Source: Vagococcus luciliae
GTDB lineage: Bacteria; Bacillota; Bacilli; Lactobacillales; Vagococcaceae
DNA length: 64,000 nt
Direction of reading: 5' to 3'
NCBI RefSeq assembly: GCF_024637875.1
Contig: NZ_CP102451.1
Coordinates: 1,987,001-2,051,000 of the forward strand
Shown here: piece by piece, positions 52,811-62,339 of the stretch
Numbering within the stretch: the first letter of the stretch is position 1
Layout: every line of letters begins with the position of its first letter
Notes under the pieces: model-generated
The model's input: the letters and a program-made list of their open reading frames with translations, nothing else
The model's database searches: none
Told to the model about the DNA's origin: nothing
Translations under genes and position numbers: made by a program

Positions 52811-53608
52811 TTATTTTTTATTAAACAAGCCTCCAGCTAAAATATCACCTAATCTAGGAAACATTGTGTAACCAATACTTCCTAATTCCATTATCCAAGG
52901 CGTATTAATTTCACGTCGATTACTTCCAATTGTATCAACAATCTTCTTAGCTAATCGCTCAGGTTCTGTAACAAATGCTGAAACTTGTTTTAAATAGTCA
53001 CCTGTTGGATCTGCTGTATCGAAAAAGCTCGTTCTCATTGGTCCAGGATTAACGATTAACACTTTAATACCAAATGGTTTTAATTCTAATCTTAGTGCAT
53101 TTGACCATCCAATCACCGCAAATTTCGTTGCCGCATACACACTAGATTTCGGTGTTGCCATTTTTCCTGCTTGGGATGCGACATTAATGATATGACCTTT
53201 TTTATTTTCAGCCATCATCACAGCTACTTTTTGCGTTAAAGTCATTAATCCTAAAATATTAACTGAAAACATCAAATCTATCTCTTCTTGACTTGTCTCT
53301 AAAAATGGTTTAAAAATACCAACTCCTGCATTATTAACCAACACATCAATAGGTAGCTCATTTTCTTCAATAAATGTAACTAATTGTTCTACACTATTAT
53401 AATCAGAAATATCCAATGAATGAATCAATACTTTCCCAGTTGTCATAGCTTGGGATGTACTTGCCACTTTTTTTAATTTTTCCATATTTCTAGCACATAA
53501 TATCAAAGACGCATTTTTTTTTGCTGCCTCATAAGCAATCATTTCACCCAATCCACTAGATGCTCCTGTGATTAATACATAGTTATTTTTCAATGTTTTT
53601 ACTGTCAA
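52811..53608 (-). CDS. Short-chain dehydrogenase/reductase (DltE/YqjQ-like)
   Basis: A classical 265-aa SDR with TGASSGLGEMIAYEAA for NAD(P), NNAGVG, the catalytic Ser in INVASQAG and YAATK (YXXXK), and PGPMRTSFFD. The substrate is unknown. The start is TTG, 11 nt after GGAGGAG, as no ATG lies nearby. In Lactobacillales this SDR commonly follows rnz, as here (15-nt gap). Confidence 0.9.
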   Translation of the reverse strand: MTVKTLKNNYVLITGASSGLGEMIAYEAAKKNASLILCARNMEKLKKVASTSQAMTTGKVLIHSLDISDYNSVEQLVTFIEENELPIDVLVNNAGVGIFKPFLETSQEEIDLMFSVNILGLMTLTQKVAVMMAENKKGHIINVASQAGKMATPKSSVYAATKFAVIGWSNALRLELKPFGIKVLIVNPGPMRTSFFDTADPTGDYLKQVSAFVTEPERLAKKIVDTIGSNRREINTPWIMELGSIGYTMFPRLGDILAGGLFNKK

Positions 53609-53623
53609 TCTGACTCCTCCTTT

Positions 53624-54553
53624 TTATTTTTTTAAAGGAATATCAAACACATCAAAATCTTTTACAATTGTAGAAGATTTAAACACAGTCTGTGCTTCAT
53701 GCTGTAATTCAAGTGCCTGTCTTCCTAAGTATCGTGCACTAATATGTGTTAAATACAATTGCTTAACGTTTGCTTTCTTAGCTACTGTTGCTGCTTGTAA
53801 ACTGGTTGAATGATAGTAATTTCTTGCTAACTTACCTTCAGAAGCACTAAATGTACTCTCATGTACTAAGCAATCAGCGTCTTCAGCTAAGGTATAACAA
53901 TTAGGATGCGTTCTAGTATCACCCAATATTGTTACAATACGACCTTTGATATTAGGCCCTAAATAATCTTTTCCATTAATAACTCGTCCATCTAGTAAAG
54001 TCACCATTTCGCCGTCTTTAATTTTTTTATAGATAGGGCCTGGCATAATTTGTTCTTCACGTAATTTTTGAACATTTAATTCACCTGGATAATCTTTTTC
54101 CACTACTCTGTAACCAAAACATTCAATCCGGTGGTCCAAATAATCACAATACACACTAAATGTTTTATCATCAAAAATAAGCCCTGGTTTATCTATTTCA
54201 ATAAATTTAATTGGGTATTTTAAATGTGTATCAGAAATCCTAAGAGTTAATTCAATGTATTCTTTGATTCCTTTTGGCCCATATATTTCAAGTTGATCTG
54301 ACCCTCCTTGAAATGAACGACTACTAATAAGTCCTGGTAATCCTAAGATATGATCCCCATGTAAATGCGTCACAAATATTTTAGCGATTTTTCGAGGACG
54401 AATGGTCGTGTGCAGTATTTGCTGCTGTGTTCCTTCCCCACAATCAAATAACCAAACTTCATTTCTTTCATCTAATAATTTTAAAGCAATGCTAGTCACA
54501 TTACGTTGCTTGGCAGGTACTCCCGCACCTGTTCCTAAAAATTGTAGTTCCAT
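53624..54553 (-). CDS. rnz: Ribonuclease Z
   Basis: A 309-aa metallo-beta-lactamase nuclease that cleaves the 3' trailer of CCA-less tRNA precursors. Motifs: [30 protein letters not shown] (zinc motif HXHXDH), GDTRTHPN and the C-terminal YLTHISARY. The exosite insert that binds the tRNA elbow lies near residues 150-200 ([16 protein letters not shown]). Start after GGGG. Leads a gene run rnz-SDR-lapA-rodA. Confidence 0.95.
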   Translation of the reverse strand: MELQFLGTGAGVPAKQRNVTSIALKLLDERNEVWLFDCGEGTQQQILHTTIRPRKIAKIFVTHLHGDHILGLPGLISSRSFQGGSDQLEIYGPKGIKEYIELTLRISDTHLKYPIKFIEIDKPGLIFDDKTFSVYCDYLDHRIECFGYRVVEKDYPGELNVQKLREEQIMPGPIYKKIKDGEMVTLLDGRVINGKDYLGPNIKGRIVTILGDTRTHPNCYTLAEDADCLVHESTFSASEGKLARNYYHSTSLQAATVAKKANVKQLYLTHISARYLGRQALELQHEAQTVFKSSTIVKDFDVFDIPLKK

Positions 54554-54634
54554 TTTTCCCCTGCTTTTCTTTCATTCTTTTTAATTATAACAACTATTGT
54601 ATCAATTTTTAAAGAGTATCGCACCTTAAAAAAC

Positions 54635-54665
54635 AAAAAAATGAGAAAGAATAACTCTTTCTCAT
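54635..54665 (-). terminator. Terminator of obgE
   Basis: Stem ATGAGAAAGA/TCTTTCTCAT, 5-nt loop, T7 on the minus strand. Confidence 0.87.
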
Positions 54666-54670
54666 TTTGA

Positions 54671-55987
54671 TTAATCCACAAATTCAAACACAAAATCTTT
54701 GATACGAACTAAATCACCATCTTTTGCTCCCATGGTTCTAAGTGTTTCATCTACACCCATACCACGTAATTGACGAGCAAATTTCATTGTACTTTCTTCT
54801 CTATCAAAGTTTGTCATAACAAATAATTTTTCAAGTTTATCACCTGATAATACCCATGTGGCATCATCTTCACGTGAGACACTAAATTCAGGTTCATCTT
54901 CTTTAAATGTATAAGTTACAACATCTTCTTCTTCCTCATCTTCAAAATATAGAGGAAACTCTGGTGTGACTTCTAATAAATCTGCTGTAGCATTTAACAG
55001 TGGTGCAACTCCTTGTTGTGTCACACCTGAAATTGGAAAGATTTTAATATCATCTTCCCATTCATCTGTTTTCAATTCTGCTAATTTTTCTTTAAAAATG
55101 GCTAAATTTTCTTCTGCGTTTGGCATATCCATTTTATTAGCCACAATTAATTGTGGTCTTTCCATCAAACGTAAATCATAAGATTCTAGTTCTTTATTAA
55201 TCAATTGATAATCTTCAAATGGATCACGGCCTTCCATTCCACTCATATCTACTACATGTAAAATAACACGAGTTCTCTCGATATGACGTAAAAATTGTGT
55301 CCCTAATCCTACTCCCTCGGAAGCCCCTTCGATCAATCCTGGTAAATCTGCCATAACAAAACTGCGTCCATCACTTGTTGTAACCATACCTAAATTAGGA
55401 ACAATGGTTGTAAAATGATAAGCACCAATTTTTGGTCTGGCTTTTGATACAATGGATAACAATGTTGATTTTCCAACTGAAGGAAATCCAACAAGACCAA
55501 CATCAGCTAAAACTTTTAATTCTAACTCGATTTTTCTTTCCTGTCCTGGCTCTCCATTTTCTGATATTTCAGGTGCAGGATTTCTTGGCGTCGCAAATCG
55601 AACATTCCCACGTCCACCACGTCCACCTTTAGCAACTAAAAGTGTTTGACCTTTAACTAATAAATCACCTAAAATTTGACCTGTTTCAACATCTCTTACA
55701 ACCGTTCCTGGTGGGACACTGACATAAGTATCTTCAGCCCCTCTACCATGCATTCCTTTACTCATCCCATGCTCACCAGGATGTGCTTTAAAGTGACGAT
55801 TGTATCTAAAATCCATTAAAGTACGTAATCCTTCATCTACTTGAAATATAATACTTCCACCACGACCACCATCTCCACCAGCCGGTCCTCCATCTGGAAC
55901 ATATTTCTCTCGTCTAAATGCCACCATTCCGTCTCCACCATTACCGGCTTTCACGTCAATTGTAACTTGATCTAAAAACATGGACAT
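54671..55987 (-). CDS. obgE: GTPase Obg
   Basis: Essential ribosome-associated GTPase in 50S assembly and stress control. Obg domain (1-160) with glycine-rich [33 protein letters not shown] domain with G1 [10 protein letters not shown]3 DLPGLIEG, G4 NKMD; C-terminal OCT domain to residue 438. ATG 55987 gives the known MSMFLDQ N-terminus and follows AGAGGTGG; a 39-codon in-frame upstream extension has no ribosome site and contains a promoter-like TAGACA-17-TACAAT, so it is not coding. Confidence 0.96.
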   Translation of the reverse strand: MSMFLDQVTIDVKAGNGGDGMVAFRREKYVPDGGPAGGDGGRGGSIIFQVDEGLRTLMDFRYNRHFKAHPGEHGMSKGMHGRGAEDTYVSVPPGTVVRDVETGQILGDLLVKGQTLLVAKGGRGGRGNVRFATPRNPAPEISENGEPGQERKIELELKVLADVGLVGFPSVGKSTLLSIVSKARPKIGAYHFTTIVPNLGMVTTSDGRSFVMADLPGLIEGASEGVGLGTQFLRHIERTRVILHVVDMSGMEGRDPFEDYQLINKELESYDLRLMERPQLIVANKMDMPNAEENLAIFKEKLAELKTDEWEDDIKIFPISGVTQQGVAPLLNATADLLEVTPEFPLYFEDEEEEDVVTYTFKEDEPEFSVSREDDATWVLSGDKLEKLFVMTNFDREESTMKFARQLRGMGVDETLRTMGAKDGDLVRIKDFVFEFVD

Positions 55988-56292
55988 GTTAGTCCACCTC
56001 TTTTCTATTAAAATCTCTTTTCTATTGTATCTGTTCATTTTTTGTTTGTCTACAAAGTTCATCATTTCTTCACTTTGCTTTCCTACTATTGAACCTTGTT
56101 CCATAGTATAGAATATAGGCTTTTATTCATTAACGCAACTAAAACAAAAAATTTACATGAAAATTGTTGATGAAACAACTCTTCTTAAAAGATAATTTAC
56201 TTTTATACCTCCTTTTGTAATTGGCAAGAGTTTTAAAGTCTGTTACTATTATGAGGAGGTTACAATTTAAATAACATACGGAGGCTTTATTA
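55988..56292. promoter_or_regulatory. Divergent obgE / PPIase promoter region
   Basis: 305 bp without a gene. Plus strand: TTGGCA (56221-56226), 17 nt, TACTAT (56244-56249) for the PPIase gene. Minus strand: TAGACA, 17 nt, TACAAT for obgE. No riboswitch-like structure seen. Confidence 0.6.
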
Positions 56293-57054
56293 ATGAAAAA
56301 TAATAAATGGCTAATTGCTTCAACAACTCTTCTTTTATCTTTGGCTCTCTTTTCCGCTTGTGGTAACAATGATTCTTCGAAAAATACTACTTCAACCAGT
56401 CAGTCGAATTCATCTTCTATTGCATCCAGTACTGAAACATCCGAATCAGTTGATATCAACTCTTTAGAACTTCCACAATTATCAACTGAGGTAGCAAAAG
56501 ATGAAGATTTGGTTGAAATGGTTACAACAGAAGGATCAATCAAAATTAAACTATTCCCTAAAATTGCTCCTAAAGCTGTGGAAAACTTTATGACACACGC
56601 AAAAGATGGATACTATGATGGGTTAATCTTCCACCGTGTTATAAATGATTTCATGATTCAAGGTGGCGATCCTGAAGGAAACGGAACAGGTGGAGCAAGT
56701 ATTTGGAATAAACCATTTGAAGATGAATTCTCAAATCAATTGTACAACTTAAGAGGTGCTCTATCTATGGCTAACTCTGGTGCAAATACAAATGGGAGTC
56801 AATTCTTTATCGTTCAAAATAGTGATGACATGTCTGATGGATTATTAGCAGAAGATGTTCCAACTAAGATTATCGACGCTTATAAAAAAGGTGGCGCACC
56901 TCACTTAGATGGAAGACATACTGTATTTGGACAAGTTATTGAAGGCATGGATGTTGTTGATAACATTGCAAAAGCTGAAACAGGAGAAAATGATAAACCT
57001 AAAAAAGATATTAAGATTGAAAAAATCAATATTCTTCAAGAAGCAACTGAATAA
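56293..57054 (+). CDS. Cyclophilin-type peptidyl-prolyl isomerase lipoprotein
   Basis: A 253-aa protein with lipoprotein signal (LFSAC, Cys near 23), a Ser/Thr-rich linker to about residue 65, and a cyclophilin domain: IKIKLFPKIAPKAVENFM, YYDGLIFHRVINDFMIQGGDPEGNGTGG, ALSMANSGANTNGSQFFIV and the final HTVFGQVIEGMDVVDNIA. The catalytic Arg lies in FHRV. It assists folding of exported proteins at the membrane surface. Start after CGGAGG. Confidence 0.94.
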   Translation: MKNNKWLIASTTLLLSLALFSACGNNDSSKNTTSTSQSNSSSIASSTETSESVDINSLELPQLSTEVAKDEDLVEMVTTEGSIKIKLFPKIAPKAVENFMTHAKDGYYDGLIFHRVINDFMIQGGDPEGNGTGGASIWNKPFEDEFSNQLYNLRGALSMANSGANTNGSQFFIVQNSDDMSDGLLAEDVPTKIIDAYKKGGAPHLDGRHTVFGQVIEGMDVVDNIAKAETGENDKPKKDIKIEKINILQEATE

Positions 57055-57057
57055 TTA

Positions 57058-57100
57058 AAAAATTCTACTAGCTGATAGACAACAGTCAGTAGAATTTTTT
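57058..57100. terminator. Bidirectional terminator
   Basis: Stem AAAATTCTACT/AGTAGAATTTT with an inner CTG/CAG pair and T7, between the convergent PPIase and membrane protein genes. Confidence 0.82.
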
Positions 57101-57633
57101 TATGCTTGATTTAAAAAGTAAAAATCTGACAAGCTTGACAAGACAGACCATAAAATCATTAACAATGTTAATATGATATTAAACGATTCCCCCACAAAGG
57201 TAACAATGCCTATCATTAAAACGGAAAACAATACCACATTTATGATAAAGGCTACTGATAATGGCATACTGAGAAATTTTTTGTGAAGCCAATCTATCAT
57301 AGAAACATTTTTTATTTTATCTTCTCTCACATTTTTTACAGCATATGTACCTAACAAAGCAATTGGCAAAGATAATATACCAACGAGTACGTAACTACTG
57401 ATATCAACCATTCCAGGGGATAATGAAAATAAGCTAAACAACATAATAAACATTATGCTAAAAATAACCTTTAAACTGATAATCTTAAATAAACTACCTA
57501 TAACAATCAATAACAATGTCGCTATAGGTACTGCCATAGACATCATATCTTCCGAATCCTTTAAAGAATTATACGTTATTATAGATACTACAATTCCCAT
57601 TGCGATGATTGAATCAATTATACTTTTATTCAT
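57100..57633 (-). CDS. Hypothetical membrane protein (177 aa)
   Basis: Five or six hydrophobic helices (IIDSIIAMGIVVSIITY, VPIATLLLIVIGSLF, LKVIFSIMFIMLFSLFSLSP, SYVLVGILSLPIALLGTYAV, VAFIINVVLFSVLMIGIV, IILTLLMILWSVLSSLSDFYFL). No recognisable family motifs. ATG 57633 follows GAGGG by 5 nt; a longer frame exists but lacks a site. Isolated gene. Confidence 0.65.
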   Translation of the reverse strand: MNKSIIDSIIAMGIVVSIITYNSLKDSEDMMSMAVPIATLLLIVIGSLFKIISLKVIFSIMFIMLFSLFSLSPGMVDISSYVLVGILSLPIALLGTYAVKNVREDKIKNVSMIDWLHKKFLSMPLSVAFIINVVLFSVLMIGIVTFVGESFNIILTLLMILWSVLSSLSDFYFLNQA

Positions 57634-57854
57634 ATAATCCCTCATTTTTATTAATTTTAACATTTTCAATTGTTCATTGTCTAATATAAAACAACAAATA
57701 ACTATGATTCGTTCATTAAACATTTTTTTCTAAAAATAATATAAGAATTTATAAAATATTGGCTAGTTTTAGTTGTTATATAGTCATTTATTGTATTATG
57801 CTAAGAGAGATTCATTCTTTATGAAACATGACACGTTATAAAAGGAGTTTGTAC

Positions 57855-58805
57855 ATGGTACCAAAACAAACTGGATTGGGGCAATCACATGGAAAAATTA
57901 TCTTGCTAGGAGAACATGCAGTAGTTTATAATTATCCATCGATTGCTATACCTTTTCCTAAAACATCTATCCAAACAATCGTAGAAAAAGCGACATCTCA
58001 TCAAACTATCTCTTGTGACTTTTATACTGGATTACTTGATGACATGCCAGAGTTATTAGATAGCTTAAAAGAAGCCATTCACCTAAGTCTGAAGACATTA
58101 AATCAAGAAACTTATCCTTTATCTATCACTATAAAGAGCACCATTCCTGCTGAACGCGGTATGGGATCAAGTGCTGCAGTTGCTGTCGCGACTGTTAGAG
58201 GGATTTTTGATTATTTTGATACTGAATTAACACAATCAAAACTACTCGAACTGGTCAATACATCTGAAAAAATCGCTCATGGTAACCCAAGTGGGTTAGA
58301 TGCCCTAATGACAAGTTCCTCTTCACCTTATTATTTTATTAAAGGACAAGAAGAGGTTCCTTTAAATATGGTTTTAGAGGCTTACTTAGTCGTTGCCGAT
58401 ACTGGTGAAACTGGACAAACAAAAGAGGCTGTTGAAAGTATTAGTCAAAAGCTACAACAAAAAAATTCTCTACATTATCAATTTTTAATCAGCTCTCTTG
58501 GTGACTTACCAAAAAAAGGAAAAGTTGCATTAGAGACTAATCAAGCAAAAATTTTAGGTAATTATATGACACAAGCTCACAATATCTTAAAAGAGTTAGA
58601 TGTATCTAGCGAAAAATTAGACGAACTTGTTGAAGAATCCCTAAGTCACGGAGCTCTTGGAGCAAAATTAACCGGTGGCGGTCGCGGTGGATGTATGATA
58701 GCATTAGCGATGGATAAAAAATCGGCTCATGAAATTGCTCAAGCTTTAGAAGTTCATGGAGCAAAACAAACATGGGTTTATGAAATGAGTGAACAACTAT
58801 TATGA
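57855..58805 (+). CDS. mvk: Mevalonate kinase
   Basis: GHMP kinase phosphorylating mevalonate, first of three kinases/decarboxylases that make isopentenyl diphosphate. Shows GKIILLGEHAVVYNYPSIAIP, the ATP loop PAERGMGSSAAVAVA and the C-terminal LGAKLTGGGRGGCMIALA. At 316 aa it fits the family. ATG 57855 follows AAAGGAG by 7 nt. First gene of the mvk-mvaD-pmk-fni operon. Confidence 0.96.
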   Translation: MVPKQTGLGQSHGKIILLGEHAVVYNYPSIAIPFPKTSIQTIVEKATSHQTISCDFYTGLLDDMPELLDSLKEAIHLSLKTLNQETYPLSITIKSTIPAERGMGSSAAVAVATVRGIFDYFDTELTQSKLLELVNTSEKIAHGNPSGLDALMTSSSSPYYFIKGQEEVPLNMVLEAYLVVADTGETGQTKEAVESISQKLQQKNSLHYQFLISSLGDLPKKGKVALETNQAKILGNYMTQAHNILKELDVSSEKLDELVEESLSHGALGAKLTGGGRGGCMIALAMDKKSAHEIAQALEVHGAKQTWVYEMSEQLL

Positions 58806-59800
58806 GACAAATTGGACGCTGTCGTGCCCACACAAATATAGCCTTAATTAAATATTGGGGTAAAAGAAATAATGATCTTTTTTTACCAATGAATAGTAGT
58901 CTATCTTTAACCTTAGATGCTTTTTATACTGATACCTCTGTTACTCTTGATTCTAATCTTGAAATGGATGAGTTTTTCCTAAATGGAATGAAACAAGACA
59001 AAGATGAAACAAAAAAAATTAGTCGCTTTCTTGATTTATTTCGTCAAACAGCGAACAGTGATGTACATGCTAAAATTGAAAGCTACAATCATGTACCAAC
59101 TGCGGCAGGTCTTGCTTCCTCTGCTTCTGCTTTTGCTGCCCTTGCTGGTGCTGCAAATACTGCTTGGCAACTTAATTTAGACAAACAGACACTCTCTACT
59201 TATGCTCGTCGTGGAAGTGGAAGTTCAACTAGAAGTATCTATGGTGGTTTAGTTGAATGGAACATGGGAGAAGGAGATATATCTGAATCCAGTTACGCAA
59301 TCGAAATTGATGACGCATCATGGGACATCGGAATGATTGTCATTGCGATTAACAAGAATAAAAAGAAACTATCAAGCCGTATTGGAATGAAACTAACAGT
59401 CGATACCTCGCCATTTTATCCAGTATGGGTAACCGAAGCGAAAAATGATTTAATCGCCATGAAAGAAGCTATCAAACAAAAAGATTTTATCAAGCTTGGA
59501 GAAATCACTGAATCAAATGGGATGAAAATGCATGCAACTATGCTTGGAGCAACTCCTCCTATTTCATACTGGGAACCTGATAGTGTTAAAGCAATCAATA
59601 AAGTTAAAGAAATTCGTAACAATGGTATTCCTTGTTATGTTACAATGGACGCTGGACCGAATGTAAAGGTATTATGTAGACAATCACAAATGTCTGACAT
59701 ATTAGATAAATTAAAAGAAAGTTTTACAAATGATCAGTTAATTTGTTCCGCTGTTGGAGAAGGAATTAAACAATTAACTGACACAGAATGGAGTTACTAA
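58802..59800 (+). CDS. mvaD: Diphosphomevalonate decarboxylase
   Basis: Converts mevalonate diphosphate to isopentenyl diphosphate with ATP. Shows ANIALIKYWGKR-type entry (TNIALIKYWGKRNNDLFLPMNSSLS), AGLASSASAFAAL, RRGSGSSTRSIYGG and TMDAGPNVKVL. 332 aa. Start overlaps the mvk stop (ATGA), so the two are translationally coupled. Confidence 0.96.
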   Translation: MRQIGRCRAHTNIALIKYWGKRNNDLFLPMNSSLSLTLDAFYTDTSVTLDSNLEMDEFFLNGMKQDKDETKKISRFLDLFRQTANSDVHAKIESYNHVPTAAGLASSASAFAALAGAANTAWQLNLDKQTLSTYARRGSGSSTRSIYGGLVEWNMGEGDISESSYAIEIDDASWDIGMIVIAINKNKKKLSSRIGMKLTVDTSPFYPVWVTEAKNDLIAMKEAIKQKDFIKLGEITESNGMKMHATMLGATPPISYWEPDSVKAINKVKEIRNNGIPCYVTMDAGPNVKVLCRQSQMSDILDKLKESFTNDQLICSAVGEGIKQLTDTEWSY

Positions 59801-59813
59801 AGGGGAGATTTTT

Positions 59814-60923
59814 TTGATTAAAGCAAGTGCACCAGGAAAATTGTACATCGCTGGTGAATATGCTGTACTAGAACCTGGAAACCCTGCGCTAATCGTTGCA
59901 TTAGATCAATTTATTACTGTAACGCTAAAAAAAGCAGATACACAAGGAAGTATTTGTTCATCTTATTCAAATGGTATTTCCATTCCTTGGACAAGAAAAA
60001 ACGGAAAATTTTACATGGATGAGCGCGATAATCCTTTTTCTTACATTGCTAGCTCTGTAATGATTGTTGAATCGTATTTAAAAGAACTAGGATTACCATT
60101 AAAATATTTTGATTTAACGATTGAAAGTGAATTGGATAATAAAGATGGACGAAAATATGGACTTGGTTCAAGTGGTGCGGTTACTATTGCTACTATTAAA
60201 GCCATGTTACAATTTTACGATATTAACTATAACGCAGAATTACTTTATAAATTAGCAGCAATTACTCATCTTTCATTGCACAGTAACGGATCATTTGGAG
60301 ACCTAGCTGCCAGTTCATTTGAAGGATGGGTTGCTTACTCGTGCTTTGAAAAAGATTGGGTATTAAATCACCTAGAAAATAATTCACTTACTTTGGTAGA
60401 GCTATTAAAAAGACAATGGCCAAAACTAATGATTGAACCACTTGAAGCCCCAACGAATTTAGATTTGTATATTGGTTGGACAGGAACACCAGCTTCAACG
60501 ACATTACTCGTTGACACAATGAATGATGAGCAACATGAAATGAACGGTTTTTACCGAGACTTTTTAGAAAAAAGTGCAAATTGTGTCAAAGATTTAATTA
60601 AAGCTTTCAAAGACGGAAACATTGAAACATTTCAAGAGGGTATTCGTTTGAATCGTTCTCTTCTCACATCATTAGCACAAAAAAGTGGAGTTGACATTGA
60701 AACTGAAGCCTTATTAAACTTGTGTCAAAGTGCAGAAGAATTTGGTGGAGCTGCTAAATCTTCTGGTGCTGGTGGTGGTGATTGCGGCATTGTTTTATTT
60801 AAAAAAGAAGATAATGCTTCTTCAATGTTAGAAAAATGGGAAGAACATGGTATTACAAATTTACCACTGAAAGTTTACCGCACTCCTAATACCACACATC
60901 AAGCAATTGTATCGGAGGTTTAA
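59814..60923 (+). CDS. pmk: Phosphomevalonate kinase
   Basis: Phosphorylates mevalonate-5-phosphate. GHMP kinase with KASAPGKLYIAGEYAVLEPGNPALIVA, GRKYGLGSSGAVTIATIKAML and AKSSGAGGGDCGIVL. 369 aa. TTG start, 5-6 nt after GGGGAG; the next ATGs are too far inside. Gap of 13 nt to mvaD. Confidence 0.95.
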   Translation: MIKASAPGKLYIAGEYAVLEPGNPALIVALDQFITVTLKKADTQGSICSSYSNGISIPWTRKNGKFYMDERDNPFSYIASSVMIVESYLKELGLPLKYFDLTIESELDNKDGRKYGLGSSGAVTIATIKAMLQFYDINYNAELLYKLAAITHLSLHSNGSFGDLAASSFEGWVAYSCFEKDWVLNHLENNSLTLVELLKRQWPKLMIEPLEAPTNLDLYIGWTGTPASTTLLVDTMNDEQHEMNGFYRDFLEKSANCVKDLIKAFKDGNIETFQEGIRLNRSLLTSLAQKSGVDIETEALLNLCQSAEEFGGAAKSSGAGGGDCGIVLFKKEDNASSMLEKWEEHGITNLPLKVYRTPNTTHQAIVSEV

Positions 60924-60929
60924 TGTTCT

Positions 60930-61970
60930 ATGACGACTTCTTGGAATCGTAAAGATCAACATATTCATTATGCTGAGATGCAATACAGCCAACCTAAGTC
61001 TAATGGCTTAGATGGTGTAAGATTTGTTCATCAATCTTTTTCTGAAATTAGCGTGAAGGATGTGTCCTTACACACCAATTTGGATACTTTAAAACTGGCT
61101 GTTCCCTTTTTTATTAATGCGATGACTGGTGGCAGTGATAAAGCAGCGATCATCAATAAAAACTTAGCCTATGTAGCTCGTGAAACAAATATAGCTATGG
61201 CGGTGGGGTCTATCAGTATTGCTTTAAACGACACGACACAGCAAGAATCCTTTAAAATTGTTAGAAAGACAAATCCTAATGGTGTTATATTTGCCAATCT
61301 AGGTGCCCATCACTCTGTTGAAAATGCTAAAAGGGCCGTTGATTTGATTGAAGCCAATGCTTTACAACTTCATTTAAACACACCACAAGAACTCGTTATG
61401 CCAGAAGGTGATCGTGACTTTTCGAGTTGGCTAAAAAATATTGAATCAATTGTTAATAACCTTAATGTCCCAGTGATTGTTAAAGAAGTTGGTTTTGGTA
61501 TGTCCAAAGAAACGATTCAACAACTGATTGATGTTGGGGTAACTATTATCGATGTAGCAGGCAAAGGTGGAACAAACTTTATTGAAATCGAAAATCAACG
61601 ACGAGAACTTAAAGAATATTCTTATTTATATGATTGGGGACAAACAACTGCTGAATCGCTATTAGAAGCTAGAAAATTTTCATCACAAGCAGCGATTGTT
61701 GCCTCTGGCGGTATAAAAACACCACTTGATATGTTAAAAAGCTTTGGCTTAGGTGCGGTATCAACTGGATTATCTGGTGAGTTTCTGCATCTTATTTTAA
61801 CCAAAGGAACAGATGAAACAATTCAGCAAATTGAGCGCTTTAAGGAAGAATTAACACACTTAATGGTCTTAGTTGGAGCAAAGTCCATCGCAACTATAAA
61901 AGATCAACCTCTTGTTTTAGATAGTCAACTAACAAATTGGTGCTATCAACGGCATCTGCCAATAAATTAA
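60930..61970 (+). CDS. fni: Type 2 isopentenyl-diphosphate delta-isomerase
   Basis: FMN/NADPH-dependent isomerase converting IPP to DMAPP. TIM barrel with INAMTGGSDKAAIINKNLA, MAVGSISIAL, VIVKEVGFGMSKETIQ, IDVAGKGGTNFIEIENQRR and IVASGGIKTPLDMLKS. 346 aa. Completes the mevalonate operon, supplying undecaprenyl and other isoprenoid precursors. Start after CGGAGG, 6 nt from the pmk stop. Confidence 0.96.
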   Translation: MTTSWNRKDQHIHYAEMQYSQPKSNGLDGVRFVHQSFSEISVKDVSLHTNLDTLKLAVPFFINAMTGGSDKAAIINKNLAYVARETNIAMAVGSISIALNDTTQQESFKIVRKTNPNGVIFANLGAHHSVENAKRAVDLIEANALQLHLNTPQELVMPEGDRDFSSWLKNIESIVNNLNVPVIVKEVGFGMSKETIQQLIDVGVTIIDVAGKGGTNFIEIENQRRELKEYSYLYDWGQTTAESLLEARKFSSQAAIVASGGIKTPLDMLKSFGLGAVSTGLSGEFLHLILTKGTDETIQQIERFKEELTHLMVLVGAKSIATIKDQPLVLDSQLTNWCYQRHLPIN

Positions 61971-62012
61971 AAAGTGTAGCGAACCGTTATCTAACAGGTT
62001 CGCTACACTTTT
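61971..62012. terminator. Bidirectional terminator, fni / DsrE gene
   Basis: Perfect 14-bp stem AAGTGTAGCGAACC and its complement, 11-nt loop, T4AT; overlaps the convergent gene's stop. Confidence 0.88.
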
Positions 62013-62338
62013 ATATAAGAAAAATGTTGTTGCTGTAACTCAACTAAGCGAAAGACGCCTGAGGGAACTATTTTTATCTTCGTTAAAAAATCACTCGCTT
62101 TTATCCCTTGATTTGCCATAGCTTTTTGACAACTTGAAAAAGTAACACATCCCGTTTGGCTAAGATGTTCTATCTTCTGACATACAACACTATCTAGATA
62201 CCCTTTTACAGCTGGACCATTAGCGACTACTTCAACCTTGACCTCTTTCTCACTTTGGCTCATCTCTAAAAAATTTTTAACATTTGCTAGACAAGTTGGC
62301 CACATCGACTCATCATGAATATGAAAAACGACTTTCAT
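62003..62338 (-). CDS. DsrE family protein
   Basis: A 111-aa DsrE/DsrF-like protein: KVVFHIHDESMWPTCLANVKNFLEM, VEVVANGPAVKGYL, GVTFSSCQKAMANQGI-like segment with Cys, and IKIVPSGVFRLVELQQQHFSYIKV. The family handles sulfur or acts as small regulators; function here is unknown. It starts 2 nt after the tmcAL stop, so the two are co-transcribed. Start after AAAGGAG. Confidence 0.88.
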   Translation of the reverse strand: MKVVFHIHDESMWPTCLANVKNFLEMSQSEKEVKVEVVANGPAVKGYLDSVVCQKIEHLSQTGCVTFSSCQKAMANQGIKASDFLTKIKIVPSGVFRLVELQQQHFSYIKV

Positions 62339-62339
62339 G

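Noticed and set aside
55988-56104. 39-residue N-terminal extension of Obg
   Set aside because: No ribosome binding site, absent from the family, and it overlaps a likely obgE promoter.
56253-56276. Seven-codon ORF after ATGAGGAGG upstream of the PPIase gene
   Set aside because: No ribosome binding site ahead of it and no attenuator structure follows.
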